DNA of 64,000 nt from Ectobius pallidus. Its lineage: Eukaryota; Arthropoda; Insecta; Blattodea; Ectobiidae. Below, one piece after another: positions 48,820 through 60,558 of this stretch; positions within the stretch are counted from its first letter, which is position 1; every line of letters starts with the position of its first letter. The position numbers were made by a program, and so were the translations under genes. The stretch is taken from NCBI GenBank assembly GCA_964059195.1, contig CAXKWD010000001.1, positions 157,282,532 to 157,346,531 of the forward strand, written 5' to 3'. The notes beneath the pieces were generated by a model. That model saw nothing but the letters and a program-made list of their open reading frames with translations. It was not told the origin of the DNA and did not search any database.

Positions 48820-50807
48820 AAGTAAACCATATGGCCTAGGGCAGGACTTACAATGGGAGGTTAAAGGAAGCAGATGGTCAGTTAAAGGAAGCAGTCCACT
48901 GAAGCTTTGACAGCAATTATTTTACAGCCAAATACAGAAATGAGTTTTCTATGCACTTCACTACATTAGTTGTGTAACCACTTACTAGCTTAAAACTCAC
49001 AGCACTGAAGTTTGCCCTCTAAAAATTAAACCACACCCCGGAACTTCATGCCAGTGCATGTTCTTCTTGTTTGAACATATCAAAGAAAGTTTTACGAGCC
49101 TTGAAATGAATATACTTTTGTTTTGCGTAAGTGTATATTTCTAGGGATTTTCTCTACAAACGCACATTTTCTCCTATTTTGTGAGTTCAAATGTATAATA
49201 TATTCGAGATTTTTGTGAGCAATAGAATAAAAATTACTTTTCTACATGTTTATGTGTATATTGCTTCATGGTCCCTAAAGCAGAAAAAGAACGGTGTTCT
49301 TAATCAGCATTTATATTGTTGGCAGTCCCCACTTTGGTTCTAAAACAGTGCTCTCTCGCTACACAGTCATTTTACTGAAATGTTCTACATCAACACTTGC
49401 AATAATGGGATCATATTTTACAATATTCATTTCAACAAGAGAAGATAATCAGTCACCCTGTATCAAAGTCAAGCATAGCCTAGATGATCAGCTGAGAAAA
49501 TAGATAGGTGAAGAAGAAATTTTTCTCAGATGGAAAAAATAATACTCTGTGAGACATGTGATAAAGAGGTAAATTTATTCTATAACTTTTGTGGTAGCAG
49601 TTTGTTATTTATTTAGAATTGCTTCTTTCATAGTAAGCTATGAGGTCAGTCCCAAGGTAGTGAGCCTGACCTGCAATAAGAATGCAATAAGGTAGGCCTA
49701 ATCAAACTCGCTCAGTCCAAATGGTTCTTCTGGTGCTCAATCAAGAAATTCTGGATGTAATTTATTGTGATAATCCTAAAGGAAATATTCACAGTTCAGA
49801 GCATGGAATTTTTCTGATACAATGCATAGTGATTATGTTCAAAAGGGAATACATAACCGGGCCCACTCCCATACCCTACTTCTAACCTTTTTTTGTGTTG
49901 CAGAATAATGCAGCAGAGACTGACATTCCACTTAACTTTAATCATAATCCCCTATTTCGCTTTCAGCCCCTCAAATGAATTATTCTAATAGTCCACCTCA
50001 ATTTCACTGCTCACCTAGGCCTAAGTGTTGTTCATAGACTAATGCATGTGAAGGGACATAAATTCAAACAAATAAGAGATTTGCTCTCCCAGGCCTAGAG
50101 TAGAACACAGATGATAAGATTCAATGCCAACTTTAAATAAAGAAAAACAATATAAGAAACCAGAAGCATCAGAAAGTTTCTATGTTTATTGAAGATAAAT
50201 AACATTTACATACAATTTTATCACGGACAAATGAGTGTACTGCAATCTATGAATTATTTTTTACTGCAGAAGTTACCATACGTTTTAAAAATTAGTGCGT
50301 AGTTGCAGGCAAATTTTGAGGTTCTTTTAGTACATTACGTTCTGAGGTCTAATGATAATACCTAATATAAAAAATTGTAACTAAGCGAGTTATTTTAACC
50401 TTGAATACACCAAGAAAATGGCCAACTTTTGTAATGTTTCACAGAAATAATTTTCTGTGTTATCATGAATAAATATTTAAAAATAAGCCATGCTGATATC
50501 GTGATAATATAATACACTTTTCATCCCTAAAGAGGAACTGTAAACATGGCTCGTGTTACACTTTTTATAAAAACTAAGTAACTTGCTTACAGAACCAATC
50601 TATGAAATTTGTTTTTTACTAATGCATTGGTTTATTGCATCTTTCAGTCAATTTTTGCAAGAATAGAAAGTCATGGAAAGTACAAAGAAGATTAAGGTCA
50701 TTATTATACACAATTAGTACGAACGCACTTGCTAAATTTTTTTAGTACATAAAACCAAACTTGAAACACGTTAATAAACAACTATTGCACCTAACAACAA
50801 ACGATAC

Positions 50808-50876
50808 AGACTGCCTAAGGTTAAAAGGTTTCAAGTACAGCAGTGGGGTTTTCTGTCGAGAGAGGCTCAATTTTGA
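50808..50876 (-). repeat. Long-range inverted repeat, arm 2
   Basis: Reverse-complement partner of 40814-40884, about 10 kb away in the same presumed intron. Confidence 0.8.
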
Positions 50877-51498
50877 ACGATCTTGGACGTAGGCCTACTT
50901 TTAAAAGCTAATTTGCAAACAACAAAACATTCTAAAATGCTAACCTCAAATTAAGGTGACCGTACAAAGATAGTCCGGATTTTGAGTTAACTCATGCTGG
51001 AGGGTAATTTGTCCTTTGTTTTGAGTTGAATGTAGACTATAGCTATAAACACGTGTTTCATAGCATCCATGGCATGGCTTAGGCCGACAAAAAGTCTGCA
51101 ATTGTGTACATTAAGCAAAGCTCTAAATCTTCAACAATTTATCAGAACAATACTCCACCATGCACAATAAATTTCTGGTCAGCTTCTGAAGTCTGCTAGC
51201 AGGAATACAGGAATAGAAAGATTTACCATAGCTCATATCTGGGTTGACATGAAGCAATTTAAGTGGTTACACAGACCCTAGTTTGCAAACCAACACTCCC
51301 ACTGACTACTAACGAACTTTTATCTCATTGATCCTTTACATACAGGCTGGGCAACTGCTTTATTCATGTGCCAATACTACTGGACCGTTACAGATCATGT
51401 GGTATATGGCTCATTTCCCCACACAAACTATATTTGTGAATTCTAGGTAAGTGGCAGTTAGGTTAGGAATGGTGAGCACGGTCTGGACACTTCAGGCT

Positions 51499-51519
51499 CA
51501 CTTTCCGTGGAATGGCTGT
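51499..51519 (-). repeat. Solo MITE end
   Basis: Exact 21-bp match to the right end of the MITE at 61724-61958, extending leftward through TCTGGACACTTCAGGCT. No opposite end is visible. Confidence 0.75.
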
Positions 51520-52549
51520 GCTATTAGTGTTGGTGACATGTAGAGCTAGGTTTGTTGCACAGTTAGGTTCGTATTGATATTAGTGTTAGTGTTGGTGACA
51601 GGTAAAAAACAGTGATATTAGTGTTGATCACCATCAAGTTTACAGCCCAATCTTTGATCATGTGAATGACTCCCTCCCCTCCCACAGCTGATTCTCGTGA
51701 ATATGCATCATTACATAGTGCCATTTTAGGTTAATTTTGTGTGAACTAGTGATTTGACTTATATTTAGAATATTTCTACAAGAAAAAGGTGCTTATAGGC
51801 TATATGGATTCTACAGGTTTCGAAGAGCAAGATAATGTGAAAACTGACTGTTTTTCATAAAGAAATGAAGAACAAAAAGACCTAGATATAGCTATATAAA
51901 CCCTGAATAGGCATTAATATTCATCAGTTCTTTGGTAAGAAACTCATATGTAGCTTAGAAAGCAATAATTTCATAAATGGTTTTGTCCAATTAATTTGAA
52001 GTAAGGTTACATACAAAACAACAATGGAGAGCATGGGCCTTGGTGAGAGGAGTCAAAATTTTATGTTAAATTAGGTTCTCACCTCATGTTCAAGTTTAAG
52101 TTTACTATCATGTCATCCATTTTCAGAGTTAAAAAACAGCCATTCTACCTCAACCATGTGTTAATAATCCAGGGGTGCCATGAGGCATGAGTACTAACTA
52201 CAGAAATTAGAATCCACGGTATCATGAATATCAAGCTGCCAACTGAACGATAGGATTTGGTCTACATAATAACAATTTTGTTTTTACGGTGAGAAGTTCA
52301 CATAACACCAGATTAACAATAGGCCACAATGCTATTTTCTGATGAAATATAGCCTAATTGAACTCCAGTGTTTAAGTCTCTAAGATTAGTTATTACAACA
52401 GTACGATTGTCATTTCAAAACTAAAAAGCAGCCTATCACTTGCAAAAGTTAATGGTTACCGTAGTATACTTTTGTTAAATTAAGTTACATGTAGATGTGG
52501 ATGTAGAAATCTCGTCCTGTGTCGACCAGGTTGAACACACCAGATCAAA

Positions 52550-52588
52550 ATATAATAATAATAATAAATAATAATAATAATAATAATA

Positions 52589-52622
<34 letters not shown>
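52550..52622 (-). repeat. (AAT)n microsatellite, likely LINE 3' tail
   Basis: AATAAT units with a few AAAT interruptions, at the 3' side of the minus-strand LINE fragment. Confidence 0.85.
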
Positions 52623-52691
52623 TTCATTCACCATTAAAATACATTGTATTAATAGGCTTTGTCAAAGAAAAGTATTGATGGGTCAGCAATG

Positions 52692-52970
52692 TTAAACAAA
52701 CACTGAGTTGCATTCAAAGTATTCACTTATGGAGTAAAATGGGTTTGCAGTTAACCAGCTCTTGACAATGTTTTTAAATCTGGATGTGGGCAAGGTTCTA
52801 ACATGAATTGGCATATGATTAAAGAATTTTATGCCCATGGCTGGGAAACATTTGGATGTTTTATCTAGTCTACATCTCGGGACAAAAATGCTGAGATTGT
52901 TTCGTGTATCATGTTCGTGCCCCTGATCAGTTGTGAGAAGAGAAGGATATTTGTTCTTAATTGTCAACAA
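52692..52970 (-). pseudogene. Non-LTR retrotransposon RT C-terminal fragment, third lineage
   Basis: 92 codons are open. Key parts are HDTRNNLSIFVPRCRLDKTS, KFFNHMPIHVRTLP and FKNIVKSWLTANPFYSISEY. The H-x-TRN, the FFN-x-P and the F-x3-KSWL-x6-YS-x-EY patterns are the usual end of Jockey/RTE-like RT proteins. The upstream RT palm domain is absent, so the copy is 5'-truncated. Confidence 0.75.
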
Positions 52971-54002
52971 ACAACAAACAACAAACGGTAGGCCCTACAT
53001 GCCACATCTTCTTTAATTATCTTATGTGTATTTTTTGTCTTTACCAGTGCACCTGCTTATATAGAATTTCATTATATGCTTGTGCGGCTTCCCACTCTGA
53101 TATAAGCCCACGATTATGAAGATTTTCATTTCTGTGGTAAAAAATCACAAGTGTTGTAATATTGCATAAAATCATGTAATATTTGTCCCGCCTTATACCT
53201 TGAATGTCAAACCAGCTTGAATAAGTTTGGCAGCTTACTGTTTTGTATATAAGTTAGTTCTTATAACATGCATGTATATTTTAATCTGACGTGTCCTAAA
53301 TCCTTGAGCCTCGCTCAACACAAGATCTACAGGACGAGATATCTACATCTACGGTAGTTATGGTAAACTTAAGAGTGAATATTAAGAGAGGCATTTTACA
53401 AACAATGTTTTAAAAAATGTAACCTATAGCCTAAACATGTCTATTCAAAAAACAGGTTATTTTCTTTTCTTGGCAACCGTTCTTTACAAAGTTGGTTTCA
53501 TACCTACGGAAACCTATTTCAATTATCCATTCTATGTATCATTCTATTGGTACGGTACTATGCACGTTAGTGCGCTGTTCCTTTAATTTCAATTATCCAG
53601 TTGTAGACTATACGCTAATTATCCAGGTGTATAATTATGTGAGGGTCAAGACAAGCCTAATCAGCGTATTCCTGTTCCACGTTTTACAACAATGCAGGGT
53701 AGTAGTAGTATATACACAATGATATTTCACAATTGTTAGGAGGGATGGCACAGTAAAACATGATGTATCTGAATTTTTAAAGTGAACTTTAACTAACCAA
53801 CTTTTAAGTAGGCTTACGAAATGTCAAAATTACAAAACAAAAACATGGCACAAAAGGACAACAATATGCTATGGGCCAAATGTTACACTTCAGAACTTCT
53901 CATCCATAGCATATCACACAAATTTGTACTAACCCGAGTTGCATCATTTTTATGTAGGCTATTATGTATCACGGGGTATGCAAAAATTAATGCGAGGTGT
54001 AT

Positions 54003-54600
54003 TTAGAGGCGAGAAAAAAGAAAACAAAAACCACATGAAAAAACGCGCCGCCAGGGACTCGAAATGTCAGGGATATTGAAGTCAGCTACTCTTCTTGTCT
54101 CAAGGAATGTAGGCCTAAGAATTTTGTCTGCTATCTTATTACGAACATGAAACGGTACTTCGTTCAGCAGGTATTCACCTTTCTTCGACTGCACTGACAT
54201 TACCTTCTCTTCGTATTTCCCACGGTTTCATATTGAATTCCCGTATAATGTGCGGGGGATACTTATGAGTTGTAACATCAACAATCAATCACATATCCAA
54301 ACATACTTACAGCACAAATATTGCTGAGCTCCTATTTGCCTACACAAGTTCACATTTCACCGTACGGTGCTATTTTTCTTGTTTCTCTTCTGTGACCCTC
54401 TTTCTCTCGACTACCAACAGTTTCTGTTCTGTGACCAACAGGCTCTCGGAACCGAGAGGCAGACGGACATGCTCCCAGACCCCTCTTTACCCCTCCATAC
54501 CGCTGGCTCCGGCTGGCAGGGTTGACGCTCTCGGTCGAGTGAGTCTCTCGGTTGCTCGGGGAATTCGTAGCGCCTCTACTGGACATGACAGTAGTTGCCT
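54003..54600 (-). promoter_or_regulatory. Candidate CpG-rich promoter / first exon
   Basis: This is the only CpG-dense non-repeat stretch right of exon A, especially 54390-54590 (CTCTCGGTCGAGTG, GGTTCCGAGAGCC on the minus strand). Donor-like sites on the minus strand are AGAAG/GTAATG at 54203 and AAAG/GTGAAT at 54178; either could splice to the leader at 40446. Minus-strand frames here are open (one begins MSVQSKKG) but resemble no protein I know. If spliced from the second site they enter an exon A frame that stops soon after the main ATG. I infer a 5' untranslated exon. It could instead belong to a divergent gene. Confidence 0.35.
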
Positions 54601-54897
54601 TAGTAAGTGCAAAAATAAAAGGGTGGGAATTTAGGGGTGCTTCCTATAGAGATGGGAATCTGTTACTTTTTTTGGAACAGTTACGTTACTGTTACAGTTA
54701 CACGAAAGTAACTGTTATTTATAACCGTTACCTGTTACTTTTCTTGTATATTACGTAGTTAATCGTCAGATCACTTCCCACTTGTAGGGGAATGCCCTTT
54801 ATCTCCCCCCCCCCACAACGGTTATGGACGTAGCCAAGGCTGGGGCTCTAGGGAGGGACCCCCGAAATAAAAAACAGTTGTAAAATTAAGCTTTCAA

Positions 54898-55266
54898 TTA
54901 GGGATGATAATCGATAGTTAAAATATCGAGGTTAAAATCGGAGATAACCATCGATATGACGATAATATCGGCCTGAAAACATCGATGTATTTAGACAAAA
55001 AACATCGATGTATATTTAAAAAGGGCCATGGTATCAGAAAATTAGGCAAAATTCATAAATAAACAGAAGAATTTCCATGAAAGCAATCGATGTAAAAAAT
55101 CAATGTTTTGGGAAATTAAGCTCCTGTAAATAAAATTATATCGTAGAACCAAGGTAGCCTATTAATCTTCTTTTTGTTACAAAAACATCCATGTCGGGGA
55201 GAAACATCGATGTAGCAAAAACATCAGTTGTTTTCCATCGATGTAAAAAACATCGATTATCGTCAT
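54898..55266. mobile_element. Probable nested hAT-like element rich in ATCGAT
   Basis: It begins TAGGGATGATAATCGATAG and ends near ATCGATTATCGTCAT, an approximate inverted match. CATCGATGTA and variants recur at least eight times. The right boundary is uncertain because the tandem array starts at once. Confidence 0.5.
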
Positions 55267-55269
55267 GAA

Positions 55270-56235
55270 AATAAACTTTTTGGAATTTTCCTGTGGTTTA
55301 CAGCCTAAAAGATATAAGTATACAAAATTTCTAGTTTCTAGCTCATGTGGAAGTGGGCAAGCATTCATGTCAGTGAGCGAGCCCTTTTTTCGGAGGTTTT
55401 TAGGGCTAAAAATATAAAAACTACTTTTTGGAATTTTCCTGTGGTTTACAGCCTAAAAGTTATATGTGTACCAAATTTAAAGTTTCTAGCTGTAATGTCA
55501 GTGAGCGAGCCCTTTTTCGGGGATTATAGTGCTAAAAATTTAAAAAAATACTTTTTTTGGAATTTTCCTATGGTTTACAGCCTAAAAGCAATGTGTGTAC
55601 CAAATTTAAAGTTTCTAGCTCATCTGGAAGTGGGCAAACAGTAATGTCAGTGAGCGAGCCCTTTTTCGGGGGTTATAGGGCTAAACATTTTTAAAAATTA
55701 CTTTTTTTTTGGAATTTTCCTATGGTTTACAGCCTAAAAGCTACATGTGTACCAAATTTCAATTTTCTAGCTCTTCTGAAAGTGGGCAAACAGTAATGTC
55801 AGTGAGCGAGCCCTTTTTCGGGAGTTTTTAGAGCTAAAAATTAAAAAAAACACTTTTTGGAATTTTCCTGTGGTTTACAGCCTAATAGCTATATGTGTAC
55901 CAAATTTCAAGTTTCTAGCTCATCTCGAAGTAAGCGAGCCCTTTTTCGGAGGTTTTTAGGGCTAAAAATTAAAAAAAAAACTACTTTTTGGAATTCGCCT
56001 GTGGTTTAGAGCCTAAAAGCTATATGTGTACCAAATTGAAAGTTTCTAGCTCATCTGGATGTGGGCAAACGTTAATGTGAGTGAGCGAGCCCTTACTCGG
56101 GGGTTTTTGGGCTAGAAATTAAAAAAAAAACGTTTTGGAATTTTCCTGTGGTTTACAGCCTAAAAGCTATATGTGTACCAAATTTCAAGTTTCTAGCTCA
56201 TCTGGAAGTGGGCAAACATTAATATCAGTGAGTCA
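55270..56235. repeat. Tandem array, seven units of about 130-150 bp
   Basis: Each unit has TTTTGGAATTTTCCTGTGGT, TTACAGCCTAAAAGC, ATATGTGTACCAAATTTCAA, GTTTCTAGCTCATCTGGAAG and GTCAGTGAGCGAGCCCTTTT. The AGCCTAAAAG block starts near 55301, 55449, 55578, 55730, 55878, 56009 and 56156. Units 2 and 5 are about 20 bp shorter, mostly lacking the CATCTGGAAGTGGGCAAAC segment. Confidence 0.9.
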
Positions 56236-56487
56236 GTCAGTCAGCCGTGTAGCTTTATATTATAGGGATTTTATTATTAGTAGTAAAATTATCAATATTA
56301 TTTCGAATAATTTACTACAGTTATTGAATTCACATTTCATGCTATATACCCACATTCTAAGTTTAAATTGTCCAGTAAAGGCAATATCGTATTTTGATAA
56401 ATTTTTAAGTGGTATGTAAAGCAAGAAATATATATTATGAGATCAGACAGCATGAATTCTATGCATGAACTCTTGACGCCCATTAAT

Positions 56488-56808
56488 AATTAAAAAAATA
56501 ACTTTTTAAATTTTTTTTATTTTTTTTTTATTCTTATTTTTATGTAATTTTTATTTTTTAATATTTTTATTTTTTAATATTTTTATTTTTTGTTTTTTAT
56601 TATTTTAATTTTTTATTTTTTTAATTATTTTTGTTTTAATTAAGAAAATAACTTTTTAATTTTTTTATTCTTTATTTATTTTTTATTCTTTTTTTTTTGA
56701 AATTTTAATTTTTTAATATTTTTATTTTTTAATATTTTTATTTTTTGTTTTTTTATTATTTTAATTTTTTATTATTTTTTATTTTTTAATTATTTTTGTT
56801 TTTCAAAT
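56488..56808. repeat. A/T-only tract, duplicated unit of about 150-165 bp
   Basis: Two successive copies each begin ATTAA-AAAATAACTTTTTAA and end AATTATTTTTGTTTT, with nested TTTTTAATATTTTTATT repeats. Almost no C or G. Confidence 0.85.
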
Positions 56809-56861
56809 ATTGGAAGTAACAGATGTAACGGAACGAGGCGAAAGTCACGGATAAAACACTT

Positions 56862-57168
56862 GTAACAGAAATATTAGAATTAACTGTAACAGGTCAGAGT
56901 AACTGGAGCAGGTGGAAATAACAGTAACGGGTCCAAATAACTGGAGCAGGTGGAAATAACAGTAACGGGTCCAAATAACTGGAGCAGGCGAGAGTATCAG
57001 TAACAGGTCAGAGTAACTGGAGCAGGTGGAAATAACAGTAACGGGTCCAAATAACTGGAGCAGGCGAGAGTATCAGTAACAGGTCAGATTAACTGGAGCA
57101 GGTGGAAATAACAGTAACGGGTCCGTGTAACTGGAGCAGGTGAAAATAATGTAACGGGTGTAACTCTC
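56862..57168. repeat. 38-bp minisatellite, about eight units
   Basis: The unit is TAACTGGAGCAGGTGGAAAT then AACAGTAACGGGTCCAAA. Two variant types alternate: GGTGGAAATAACAGTAACGG and GGCGAGAGTATCAGTAACAG. The TAACAGTAACGG core resembles the hAT element's own subterminal TAACAGTTAC motif. Confidence 0.9.
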
Positions 57169-58002
57169 GACACGTTACTTTGTTCCAGACCAGTTACATT
57201 CGCTCGACACCGACAAATTTCTCAACGCAACTAATAATAACAATAATAATAAGTAAATAAATAAAATAAAAATAAAAATAAAAATAAAAGTATTAAAAAA
57301 ACCCTGAGAAAAAGGAGAGCTGCTGAGAAATTTGGAGAAACTATACAGAATTCTTATATATTTATATATATTTACACGCTAGCGGCCGTAATTTTGAAGA
57401 TATTTGAACCAAATTTTATTATGTTATTTCTAGGCCCAATAGTTAATGAGCAAAATTAGCCCAAGGGGGGGTCGTGGGAGGGGGTTAAATTTTGAAATAA
57501 TTATATCTCGGCCCCTATGAAGTATAGAGAGAAACTTTGTTGGAATAAATTAGAGTACTCCCTATGGAGTTCACAGTGACAGTAACGATTCGGGGGTTTT
57601 AGGGGTACGAGTAGGGGTGGGGGATGGAAATTCGAAATTTTTGAAACCACGTCTTGTGGGGTATCGTTGAAAAGCTCTTGATGAGTACTCTGCAAATCAA
57701 TACCTAGTTTCTCGATAGCTCTCATATAAGGCAAGATTTGAATGTTTTAAACAAGTGCTCTTTCCTCTTTTTTGCAGTTATTATTGCGGGTTTATCATGC
57801 CAAGGCTAAAGAAGAAGAGAACTGCGCAGTGACAATAAATTAAACCAAAAGTACTTCGAAATCTACCTCAGCCTGTAGGCCTGCCTAAAGGGATTTTATT
57901 TCACTTCACACAAATGCAATTAATAGGAAATGATCAATCCCCGCCATTTCATGCAGATGTCTAAACTTAAATAGATGAATTTTCGCTTCTCATTGCAATG
58001 AT

Positions 58003-58090
58003 TGCTCGATGGCGTAGTGGGTAAGATGAAGGTTGAATAGTAGGAAAGGGTAAAGAAGTGGTGAAGGGGGGGAGTCAGAATTTCCAATAC
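58003..58090 (+). repeat. SINE family E scrap
   Basis: CTCGATGGCGTAGTGGGTAA (box A side), then GAAGGTTGAATAGTAGGAAA and GGGTAAAGAAG, matching the body of the family-E copies. The rest of the tRNA-like head, including box B, is deleted. Confidence 0.5.
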
Positions 58091-58985
58091 TGCTAGTTGT
58101 TCCACCATTCACATCTAGATGTCTGGAGTGGGAAGAGCTAAAGGGACGACCTGATTTTCCCTCGTTTTTTAATAAAAAAAATCCCGGGGGAGGACCCCCA
58201 TTTTTTGGATTTCCAAATAATAGCAAACTTTCGTCTGTGTCGGTCCCTCCTTTCAGTATTTTCTGGTTCCGCCTTTGGTTGAGACGAAAATAAGCTATCC
58301 TAGGAGGAGCTTTGGTAACCGTTACTTTTGATTTTTTGTAACAGGTCGTTACCGTTACATACATGTAACAGTTACAAAGTAACAGTTACAAGAAATATTC
58401 CCCATCTCTAGCTTCCTATCATACCGTAGATAAGAGGAATTTCTTGACGACTGGCAAGTAGAGAGAGCAGCTGCACAAAAATGTAAATATTACAGTAATT
58501 AATTAATTTGAAGTTGTTTATTTATTATTGGAGTGGGCGAGTGTAAATAGAATAGAATCATTGCATTAACTATGAAATATCACTTACTACTTCTGGCACA
58601 AAATTTAGGCCTATTTCACATTTTTCATCATTTATTTGGACTCCATATGGTTTGTCAAAAGAATGAATTTTTGGGTAGGTTAATAATTCAAGCCTATAAC
58701 CTAGAAAAGTGATATGCTAAAATTGTGACATAGATATTTAACAAAATAAGTCAATTATGAATATTATTGGAATCTCTGACAGTGCTAGTATTCATTATAA
58801 TCTAGGCTGCTTTTATTTATTTTTTTATTCAACCTTAATAAATGTTCCTAACAAGTATTGGTTGCCTAATTGTTAAGCCTACTGTACAAGAAACAGGTTG
58901 GTACCATACAGTAGTTGGTACTGGTATGTAATCTTATGCTACCGGTATCTCTGCATTTTTTTTTTTTTTATGTGAATGCAAACTG

Positions 58986-59072
58986 CTGCAGGTTCGCTTT
59001 ACGGTCACTATAATGGTAGTGAAGCAATCTCAGATCTCACTTTATGGGGTTTGCTGTATGAACTCTCATGGC
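58986..59072 (+). repeat. Dispersed repeat, copy 2
   Basis: Partner of 18216-18312, sharing GCAGGTTCGCTTTA-type and CTCACTTTATGGGGTTTG blocks. Confidence 0.6.
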
Positions 59073-59901
59073 TGGATTTTCCCAACCTTAGTTTGCTGCA
59101 ACGAAGCTGAAGCATCAAACAGGTTCGCTTTAAAAAAGAACACATATGGTATTAGACGTACAGTATTAGTCATAGCCAAAGTCTGCTTTAGTACCGGTAT
59201 TAAATAGACTGTAGGCTACTTAGGCTATGCCTGAGTACATTATGTAATTACAGATACATTTATCAACAGTGCCTTGCATTACAACCAGCAGTGTATACTG
59301 CATCTCATGCAGCACTGGCCAATACACAGACCTATCATACTTCCCTCATAAATGAGAGTTCTTTAAGTTTGTACTTACCATGCTCACAGAAGATGAGTTG
59401 AACATGATCCCCATTTGCTGCCACACATTTTGACTAAACTGTTATTAACTCGCACAAGTTCTTCCACACTGGTAGACTCTATCTCATGTCTTATGCCGTG
59501 TTTTACTTCAAGTAATGTGTATGTGAACTGCTAATTGCAGAAAGGCAACACGGCCTTAAAATTCCCAAATTCACTTTTCAGAACAAATCAGTTCTAAATG
59601 GGTAGACACACCGTTTACTGCTGAAAGGGAGCGTCTGTCATCATATTTATAGGTATGGCAACAGTTTGAATTTTGCTTTGAAAAACCTGAGTTTAAAAAT
59701 AACATGTCAGACTTTCTGCAGTTAGCAGTTCATGTAGATTACTTGCATACCGGTAAACATTTTTTTAGGATACTCCACAAGTAAAAATCACACACTGTGC
59801 TATGTAAAGACCACAAATTCTTACTGATAATTTTTTACCAAATAGACAACCTAGTTCTATCAGTACAGTATCTTTGTCTGGGCATTACATGCACAATGAA
59901 A

Positions 59902-59975
59902 CATGTAGATGTAGATGTAAATATCTCGTCCTGTAGATCCTGTGTTGAGCGGGGCTCAAGGATATAGAACACAGT
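59902..59975 (+). repeat. Solo copy of the motif bordering the 52.5 kb LINE
   Basis: CATGTAGATGTAGATGTA, ATATCTCGTCCTGTAGATCC and TGTGTTGAGCGGGGCTCAAG. Same order as the right border at 53302-53355 read on the minus strand. Confidence 0.7.
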
Positions 59976-60558
59976 ACACGATAAATAGGCTTTAACTGAA
60001 ATATCGCAGTTATGGACTAGACTTGACAGTACACAGATATACCGTTACCCTTTACTGAGCATTAGTCATAACATAGGCCTACGATAACAATGCACTCAGC
60101 TCTCCTTGATATTGATTAAACACCCATGTACCTGCTAGTGTGGCATGAAACGTGGCATGTGCTGACTTCTATGGCACCAGGCTTGTAGATAAATTTCCCT
60201 GTGCTACATTTTCATGAAAATTCAAATCGATCTGACCACACTTCTCTCATTGAATATGGTGCCTTTTTTTTACATGGTTTACAGCAATGTTTCCAAAAGA
60301 ATCCGCAGATTGCATTGTCAGTCTTCGATAACATTTCCATAGTACAGCTGTTAAATATGTTATAATTCATGGAGAGGACAGAAAGACTGTTGTTTCGATC
60401 TTCCGACATACGGCCAGTTAAAAATTAGGAGGAAAACGATCGTTGGTAAATTTGTATGAGGTGCTTTCGCTTACATCATATTGCGTGCATCAACTATCTA
60501 AAAGTTGGCAGATTCCCTGCAATCAGGGCCTTCTATAACACATAGCCTACATATTATT

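Larger units (their letters stand above)
52488..53355 (-). mobile_element. LINE 3' end lying between inverted repeats
   Basis: The left border has GTAGATGTGGATGTAG and ATCTCGTCCTGT. The right border holds their reverse complement (ACAGGACGAGATATCTACAT). A third copy of the motif stands alone at 59902-59975. Between the borders, on the minus strand, are an RT C-terminal fragment (52692-52970) and a (TTA)n tail (52550-52622). The arrangement suggests either one element with inverted ends or a LINE that landed in an existing repeat. Confidence 0.5.
40447..54203 (-). other. ZMYND8: Presumed first intron, about 13.8 kb
   Basis: The acceptor at 40447 is convincing. The donor end is tentative (AGAAG/GTAATG at 54203 or AAAG/GTGAAT at 54178). 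Contents are a Harbinger element, three MITEs, a LINE end and dispersed repeats. The stretches 42.7-43.9, 45.7-47.1 and 47.5-52.4 kb are otherwise AT-rich without recognisable features. Confidence 0.4.
54647..58410. mobile_element. Large hAT element carrying satellite arrays
   Basis: The ends are TAGAGATGGGAAT and, reversed, TAGAGATGGGGAAT, flanked by identical 8-bp GCTTCCTA (54639-54646, 58411-58418). The subterminal regions are dense in GTTAC and TAACAGTTAC on both sides, typical of hAT transposase-binding DNA. At 3764 bp it is long enough to be autonomous, but no hAT transposase frame is visible. The interior is a nested hAT-like element, a 130-150 bp array, an A/T-rich duplication, a 38-bp array and a SINE scrap. 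Confidence 0.85.

Noticed and set aside
50953..51020. Possible hAT end (AGGTGACCGTACAAAG)
   Set aside because: Similar in style to other hAT termini, but with no partner end.
54350..54586. 78-codon minus-strand frame in the CpG-rich region
   Set aside because: Arg/Ser/Gly-rich composition follows from GC content; open frames on both strands and no homology. Better read as promoter or untranslated exon.
57501..57734. 77-codon minus-strand frame inside the hAT element
   Set aside because: No transposase motif or other domain. Both edges merge into repeat-like sequence.
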